NCBI GenBank assembly: GCA_009760855.2
Contig: WPIO01000104.1
Location: forward strand, 921,001-985,000
DNA from: Cristatella mucedo
Taxonomy: Eukaryota; Bryozoa; Phylactolaemata; Cristatellidae
Direction of reading: 5' to 3'
Length of the DNA: 64,000 bases
Made by a program: the position numbers and the translations under genes. The notes under the pieces were generated by a model that saw nothing but the letters and a program-made list of their open reading frames with translations, had not been told where the DNA came from and made no database searches. Shown here piece by piece: positions 58,501 through 64,000 of the stretch. Numbering within the stretch: the stretch's first letter is position 1; every line of letters starts with the position of its first letter.

Positions 58501-61500
58501 TTAAGGAGGAAAGATGCGAATGTGCAAAAGCAAGATAGCTAGAATGCAAACAAAAGAGAACAGTGGATTAAAATAATATATTACAAAGTAGAACATTCTG
58601 GATCAAACCAGAATCTCATCAGAACCACTCATTCAGCCGGACCTAAGAGCAGTGCTTTCCTGGCAAGTCCTGGCACGTACCCTCGCGATCGAGATGTAAC
58701 TTCGAATATTTTCCTGTTGCATTTAGTTCCGACGAACGCAGTTGATTTTGAAAATTGGAACTAGCATTCGAGTTAGCCATTTTGCTACCAATCATGCATG
58801 CCATGAGGCCTCGGCCTCGGTTTGCTAAGTGCGCTCAAAAATAAACTAAGCGAGCTCCCTTAGTTGAATTTTTTGGAGCTACTTCCGATTTCCAGAATAG
58901 CAGACATTTTCAAACGATATTATTTCGTTGCGTAGTCAGAGCGCTTGGCAAGTACGATATACCGGATGCAAAACGTCTCTCGCTCTCTGGAAATCTATCT
59001 CAACAATTTCGGGTATTCGTAATTCGGGTATAATATATATTTGGGTATTAATATTAATATTATTATAATAATATTAATTAATATTCGGTTATCAATAATT
59101 TCGGGTATTTAATCACAATCACGAGTTTGAAGCAAGCTGCTTGGCACATGCATACGGCAAGCCAAAGAAGTTTGGTCACCTTACAATTTCATCGGTAGAT
59201 GGATAAACTAAAAGAAAAACTGTATGTTCTGCTAAAAAAAAACATAATTCAAGTATTCTATTTCAGGGTCTGACCTTGCTAGCTCTGCTTAATGCACGCA
59301 CTAAATTGAGCTACTGTCTCTTAATCGAAACAGACACTACTTTCCGAAACATTTTTACAAACAGGATGTGCGGCTTCCACGTCCGGGCTGAGCTAGGTTT
59401 AAAAAACAATGCTCGTTCTGTTGCTAGTCATGTTGCCGATACGCGACGAATGGCAGCGAAGCGTTCGTCGTTATTATTGGGCCTTAGAATCGCGGCAATC
59501 GCGACTTCAACGTGCAGCACTAACGCTAGCACGTATATCGGTCGATATTGCTCAACACGGCAGAGACGAGGAGGAGCTTTTGAGGCCCAGATGCCTCCGA
59601 AGAGCAAGGCCACATCGATTGGTTAGACAAGTGTTTCCGACTGTGACGCGGAGGGTTACAGGCGTTCAATAGCGGCCATGACGTGCGGCCAAATCCCGAA
59701 CGGCTAGAAGCCTGGAGCTGTAATCAGCTCAAATGTCAAGGCCATCCAGGAAGCACAGCCAACAGACAGCTGTGGCTTCTGTACTGCTTCGGCCATAGAT
59801 TAACGTGTTACCTGCTTCAAGTCATTGTAACTCTAGAGTTATAATAACAATAATAATGCACTTGATAAAGCATCCTCAGCGAACTCAATCTCTCTCTCTA
59901 GGTGCTTTACATTTGCTGCAAAGGGAAAGGCAATTGAATGGTGAGTAATATCATGCTTGATAAACAACATGAATAACATGGTTAGGGGTGACATGCACAG
60001 GGTCAGCATGCAAATGTGGTTAGTGGCAGCATGCACAGTGTCAGCACGCACGAGCACGTGAAGGACGAATCGCAGACACCCACTACATGCTGCTGTCCTA
60101 AATAGGCGTGAATAAAATGAAAATCGGCCATCAGTCTGGTTGATTTAGCACTCCACCATGAGAACATGAAGACAACCAGAATCTTGGCGTTACAGATATT
60201 TGCCAAAACTTTTGTATTGCTTATTCTTTCTCACCAAGTGACGTAGCTTGGTGGCTTTTTGCACTAACTGCAACATTGATTGCTTGCTCATAGTCTGAGA
60301 TCGTTTATACTACCTACTTCTGCGTACGTATGCTCGCGTGTCTGGGTGTCAAAGCCTCGACCACTCTTGACGAGAGCTTGACATAGTCAATAAGATGCAT
60401 TTTTTTGGGGAGCGGATTACTCGACACATGCAAAAAATTCTAATATCATTCTGACGACGTTAACGATACGCGTGCGCCGGAAACTGCACCTGCTTTTCAA
60501 ATCCATTGTCTTGCATTATTTTTCACGCAATGAGAAATTCAAGGTGGCAGCACAAATTCTACCACGTTAATTGCTTCTTTATATAATTCCTGCTTTATGG
60601 CAGCAGTTTCTGAATTTAATTTTGTTAAACTCTGTAGTGTTCGAGTAATTTTCTAGGGCTCCTGCCATGAGTTTTTTATGCGACCACTACATACGCAGAC
60701 CTTAGATGTAAAAACTGATGTCACTATATCTATTTAGAATGCCTCGATAGACATTTAATTATCTTATAGGGCTATACAATGGGCATTATTATTACTGCTA
60801 TTATTATTATTTCTATTGAGATCGGCGGGATTCTGATCTCCATTATTTATGTAGCGTATGATGAGATATAAGCACCCAGACGGAATAGCTAACACCTGAA
60901 AATGAAAAGATTATCTAGCACTACTCAGGAACGCAGCCGACGAGTGAATATGGTGGCGGCAGTTAAAAGTGGCGGCACCGATAGGTTTGACAGACTCTAG
61001 CGTCGCTTTCTGCTAATCAGGTGCAATTCCGTGCGTTCTCCGAGTTACCTGGACACCGTCTGCCATAGGGATCTCAAGTCCTTTGGAGACCGTGCATTTA
61101 GTTCGTATGCTCCCAAAGCCTGGAACTCCCTCCCGACCTGCTTCAGAACATCCCCTGGCCTGACCTGACCACATTTAAAAGGAACTTAAAAAACACGCCT
61201 ATTTAGGACAGCATTTAGTGGGTCCCTATGACTTGTCCATCACGTGCTTATGCGTGCTGACACTGTGCATGCTGCCACTAACCACATTTGCATGCTGACC
61301 CTGTGCATGTCACCCCTAACCATATTATTCATTTTGTTTGTTTTTCAAGCATGATTTTACTTACTATTCAATTGCATTTCACTTTGCAGCAAATGTAAAG
61401 CGCCTAGAGAGAGATTAAGTTCTCTGAGGGCGCTTTATCAAGTGCATTATTATTATTAATGTATAGATCCTGAGCGATACGGATTTAGATCGTCTGGATA

Positions 61501-63587
61501 AATGTACTCATTCATGCGTCACGTCCCACATGGGCACATCCGCGCAAACTCGCGGTCTGGTGCAGTATTAATGGCGCAGTCGTGGTTTTGGCATCATGGG
61601 AATCTTCTACCCTGAGAGGCGCGATACAAGTTCAAGGCCTTTACTTCTGAATTCACTCTCATAGACTCGTTTGTCGCCCAAGCAGTATTTAGCTTAGTTC
61701 CTATTATCGTGCTAATGGTTTTCTTTAACGTTTACTTTAATACGTACAGTTAATATTCAATCTATTGAATTTAATTCAATTTAATATCCAGCGAGGGAGA
61801 CCCGCCAAAAGCTGCGGCGGGCTATTGGCGCACGCCGCGGATGAGGATAATCGGCACTGTGAGAAGCTCCGTCCGCTGTTCTATATCCGATACTCTTATC
61901 CGTCTCCCGTTTTGAGAGTTTTGTGAGAAGCCGTCCGCTGTTCTCCCGTTTTGAGAGCCGGACGTTTCGCTCTGAAACCACCGAAAGCTGGGCTGCCACT
62001 CCCTTCAGAGCTGTCTGAAAAAAGAGCGCTCGCTGGTCGGCAACTCTAAAAGTACGCTGGTCCTCTTAAAAAAGAAAGTTTGGCGCCCCGGAGCGATCGC
62101 CGCATTACTGGATGTTAGCATTCTCAAGTGACTCTTTACGATGGCCAATGGCAAGAAGTCGCTGCTGTTTGGTAGTAGTCGGACCTGACTAGAAAGCCCT
62201 GCGAATCTCTTCCGCGCAATAGCGATACGTCGGGGGAATATTCGGCCACACCCCATGGAGGGAACAAGAGACTATACTGAGCTAGAGCTCTCGAAGGAGG
62301 GAGGCTGCAAGCGATGCCATCGTGGCGTGCCGCCGCGACACGTAGGGAGCCGCTTGCGGAGACAAATCTCGATGCGGCGAGTAGCAGATGCGCTCCGCCC
62401 GGCAGATGCAACGGGCCACGCCGCTGTCAGAATAATTTAGCTCTAAAAACGAAATGGCAAACGCGTTTGGTTCAGCCGTAGCCGTAGCAGCTCATGTTCA
62501 ATACGGTCCACAGACGCCTTATACAAATGGCTTCGCTCCATTTTGGCAAGGTCCGCGGCGTCTCCGCATCTCCGCCGGAGCACCGTAACAATAGATTATG
62601 ATATAAGCGGATCGTTATAATTCACCAACCGCAAATAACATCCGCGCAGTCAGAATATGGCGAATGTGGCTACCCAAGGTCTCAGCTTCACGGTGCGTTG
62701 AAATCCCCCGCGCGGAGATAATTGCTGGGTTGGCGCCGAAGCGCTATGGGCATGCCACTTTCGGTTCAGCCGCACCGCAACTCTTGCAAAGACAATTGAC
62801 ATCCTGACGTGCGGCACGCAGTCTGTCGCATCGCATCCGAGCTTTTCATAGATTGAGGCCATTACGAAATGATCAATCCGTTGCCTCCCGTTTTTCTGTA
62901 GCGTAAGACTATAATGAAACTACGATTTCCCGTCCGCCGCCGCAGACAAACTTGAGGAGGCGCCGTGGCCGGTCATCATTTAATTGTCGGGGCCTTTTTT
63001 CCACGATGATGCACGGCGGCACAGCGCAGCGGCGCTATTTATCTTGGATGCCACGCCCCTCATTCATCGTGGGTGCCACGCCCCTCATTCGTCGGCCGCG
63101 GCGCTGTTCATCTTCCGACCGAGCGACAAACATCCGCAGACGAGGAGTCTTGGCCTGCGCTGGAGGGAGCGTGGTGAGCCGTAATGGCACGCACCGGGTA
63201 AGGCGGTTGCTTTCATGACCTCGGTCCCGAGGTCGTGGGTTCGATTCCTGCGGTGGGCCATCCTTTGTCGCCACTGCAAGCGGTGGTGATGGCCGTAAAA
63301 GGCTCTTCTGTCGCTATACACAAAGAGGCTGTCTAAGCTGCTGAGGGTTTTTCAGTCTAGACATAGAAAGAGTAGGCCCGTCTCAGGCGCGGTCGAGTTC
63401 TAAACATAATTCGCTTGTATGGCGCCCCAGGAGAACTTAATCTCTATTCAGGCGCTTCACATACGCTTCGGGGCTCGAGCCCACGACCTCGGCCAGACTT
63501 TGGTCCCCGGGGCGAGAGCACCTCAACCGCTGGAGGCCTAACCAGCTCGGTGCGGGGCCGCTCCGCCCGAGCCGCCGCACCGTCTCT

Positions 63588-63664
<77 letters not shown>

Positions 63665-64000
63665 CTTCTCCTTCTCGGCATCGGTCGCCAGCTCGCGCTC
63701 TTCGTCTGCCGCTTTAGGAACCGGAAGCGACTCGAATACCGCAGCGCCGACGACGTGATGCCCGCCATCTTGGTGGCTGCCAAGAGCGACCTGCGAAGTG
63801 CGTCCAGCGGCGGCGTCCAGGCGGAGCTGGGCCGGAAGCTGGCGCGCGAGCTCGACGTGCCCTACTACGAGGTCACGTGCACGAGCTCGGAGAGCGTGAG
63901 CGGACTGTTCGAGAAGATCGTCGACCTCGTGCTCGAGTCGCGCGTGAAGCGCGACGCCGGCGCCAGCATGCTCGGCTCAAGCCGGGTGCACTTGCAGAAG
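55296..64000 (+). CDS. Rab-type small GTPase with altered guanine-binding motif, 3' end outside window
   Basis: Predicted GTP-binding switch of vesicle traffic. Exons 55296-55500, 58333-58441 and 63718-64000 join in phases 1 and 2 to give 199 residues with no stop. Motifs: P-loop GNAGAGKS (17-24); switch I Thr42, at the same spacing from the P-loop Lys as in Rab1; WDTAGQERY (65-73); YYRGADGCLIVYDV; Trp105; then ILVAAKSDL (122-130), where the NKxD Asn is Ala126; and EVTCT (156-160) in place of the usual ETSAK. The C-terminal helix FEKIVDLVLES is Rab-like. The C-terminal cysteines needed for prenylation would lie beyond the window. Subfamily not assigned; layout loosely recalls Rab18. Introns of 2832 and 5276 bases are full of SINE/LINE insertions. 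Confidence 0.9.
56035..56137 (+). mobile_element. SINE-A fragment in GTPase intron 1
   Basis: GAGATCGTGGGTTCGAATCC B-box and the AAAGCGGTGGCGATGG hairpin region; the 5' part of the head is missing. Confidence 0.7.
56148..56171 (+). repeat. (GGGGC)n G-quadruplex-type tract
   Basis: Five G runs of three to five separated by single C, directly after the SINE-A fragment in intron 1. Confidence 0.85.
56335..56371. repeat. (CATC)n microsatellite
   Basis: Nine tandem CATC units in GTPase intron 1. Confidence 0.95.
56870..57230 (-). mobile_element. LINE-A, degenerate 3' end in GTPase intron 1
   Basis: Decayed hairpin (GAGCCCTAAGAGAACG ... TAGGCACTTTTACC) and 3' coding remnants (AGAATGTCGTGATGTCGTCG). 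(TA)n tracts lie at about 56728-56820. Confidence 0.5.
57519..57570. repeat. 52-base near-perfect palindrome with four ACGCGT sites
   Basis: Arms of 24 bases (57519-57542 and 57547-57570) are exact reverse complements around an ATTT loop. Each arm contains AGACGCGTCT and GACGCGTCT. A further decayed unit (AAGACGCGCC) follows. Confidence 0.97.
57758..57906 (+). mobile_element. SINE-B, nearly complete, in GTPase intron 1
   Basis: GCCGAGCTGGTTTGGTCTAG head, GGGCTCGAGCCCCGAGG, hairpin, and tail GGGGTGCTCTATAAATGAAT. The closest relative here is the copy at 19697. Confidence 0.85.
58005..58110 (-). mobile_element. LINE-A 3' tail upstream of GTPase exon 2
   Basis: (ATA)n, GCACTTGATAAAGCGCCC, CTAGGCGCTTTACATTTGC and the start of the 3' UTR; about 220 bases before the exon 2 acceptor. 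Confidence 0.85.
58333..58441 (+). CDS. GTPase gene, exon 2 (switch II to Trp105)
   Basis: Acceptor GACCCGAGCAG|GA completes Gly69, then QERYDSLTGNYYRGADGCLI. Ends AAGTG|GTGAGT in phase 2. Confidence 0.92.
59267..59672 (+). other. Open frames in GTPase intron 2, uncertain
   Basis: After an acceptor-like TTCTATTTCAG one frame is open for 120 codons to 59626. An overlapping ATG frame at 59409-59672 reads MLVLLLVMLPIRDEWQRSVR and stays basic. Neither has a recognised domain. A decayed DNA-transposon gene is one possibility but I cannot show it. Confidence 0.2.
59840..60110 (-). mobile_element. LINE-A 3' end in GTPase intron 2
   Basis: AATAATGCACTTGATAAAGC hairpin and 3' UTR (GGTTAGGGGTGACATGCACA), reaching the end of the coding region. 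Confidence 0.85.
60111..61069. other. GTPase intron 2, mostly unrecognised
   Basis: 60740-60840 holds a hairpin-tail remnant, an ATT repeat and GAGATCGGCGGGATTCTGAT, matching 58137-58220 just upstream of exon 2. Otherwise no repeat or exon seen. Confidence 0.4.
61070..61455 (+). mobile_element. LINE-A 3' end in GTPase intron 2
   Basis: Starts at CTCAAGTCCTTTGGAGACCG. Carries the last part of the RT C-terminus, the full 3' UTR, hairpin and ATT tail. Similar to the 3' end of the 48385 copy. Confidence 0.88.
61456..63173. other. GTPase intron 2, non-repetitive with small tandem repeats
   Basis: CCGTCCGCTGTTCT plus CCCGTTTTGAGAG recurs at 61870-61960. GGTGCCACGCCCCTCATTC-type units occur twice at about 63048-63090. 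No exon or mobile element recognised. Confidence 0.4.
63174..63345 (+). mobile_element. SINE-A, complete, in GTPase intron 2
   Basis: GTGAGCCGTAATGGCACGCA head, GGGTTCGATTCC B-box, CCACTGCAAGCGGTGG hairpin and GAGGCTGTCTAAGCTG tail. Confidence 0.85.
63405..63556 (-). mobile_element. SINE-B, complete, in GTPase intron 2
   Basis: Minus-strand copy: tail ATTCGCTTGTATGGCGCC, hairpin, GGGGCTCGAGCCC, and head ending AACCAGCTCGGTGC. Confidence 0.85.
63581..63662. repeat. (TC)n microsatellite before GTPase exon 3
   Basis: Pure pyrimidine tract on the sense strand, ending 55 bases before the exon 3 acceptor. Confidence 0.97.
63718..64000 (+). CDS. GTPase gene, exon 3 (G4, G5, C-terminal helix), cut by window edge
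   Basis: Acceptor CGCTTTAG|G completes Trp105, then NRKRLEYRSADDVMPAILVA. Open to the last base of the window (SSRVHLQK). Confidence 0.9.

Overview
The window looks like nuclear DNA of an animal, probably an invertebrate; I do not name a species. It has spliced genes with GT..AG introns and very GC-rich coding exons. It also has abundant non-LTR retrotransposon (LINE) debris with CR1/L2-like proteins, two families of tRNA-derived SINEs, and many long GA, TA and GATA microsatellites. There is no sign of bacterial organisation (no operons or ribosome binding sites). Nearly all long open frames that are not retrotransposon are either low-complexity translations or chance frames in GC-rich DNA.

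Two host genes can be assembled with consistent splice phases. The first (6893-10127, plus strand) encodes a divergent homeodomain protein in four exons, about 222 residues. Its recognition helix resembles that of TALE proteins, but the domain has ordinary 60-residue spacing. The second (55296 to beyond the right edge, plus strand) is a Rab-type small GTPase in at least three exons. It has intact P-loop, switch I threonine and WDTAGQE motifs, but the Asn of the guanine-binding NKxD motif is replaced by Ala. Its two introns hold many SINE and LINE insertions and a perfect 52-base palindrome.

Layout: 1-6.9 kb is GC-rich DNA with two minisatellites. 6.9-10.5 kb is the homeobox gene. 10.5-12.7 kb is GC-rich, with no resolved gene. 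12.7-18.5 kb is a graveyard of LINE-B and LINE-A pieces. 18.5-24.5 kb has GC-rich islands with candidate exons, a LINE-A copy and a compound microsatellite. 24.6-36 kb is mostly SINEs and LINEs. 36.2-46.5 kb is a mosaic of segmental duplications in which blocks X, Y and Z recur (Y0 at 36.2, Z0 at 41.6, then X-Y-Z-X at 43.1-46.3). Block Y carries a duplicated candidate exon. 46.5-54.9 kb holds candidate exons, a nearly intact LINE-A, several repeats and a small lysine-rich open frame downstream of a TATA-like box. 55.3-64 kb is the GTPase gene.

The repeat families are linked. SINE-B ends in the same AGCGCC...GGCGCT hairpin as LINE-A, which suggests LINE-A machinery mobilises it. No CRISPR, rRNA or functional tRNA gene was seen. 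Family names LINE-A, LINE-B, SINE-A and SINE-B are mine, for this window only.
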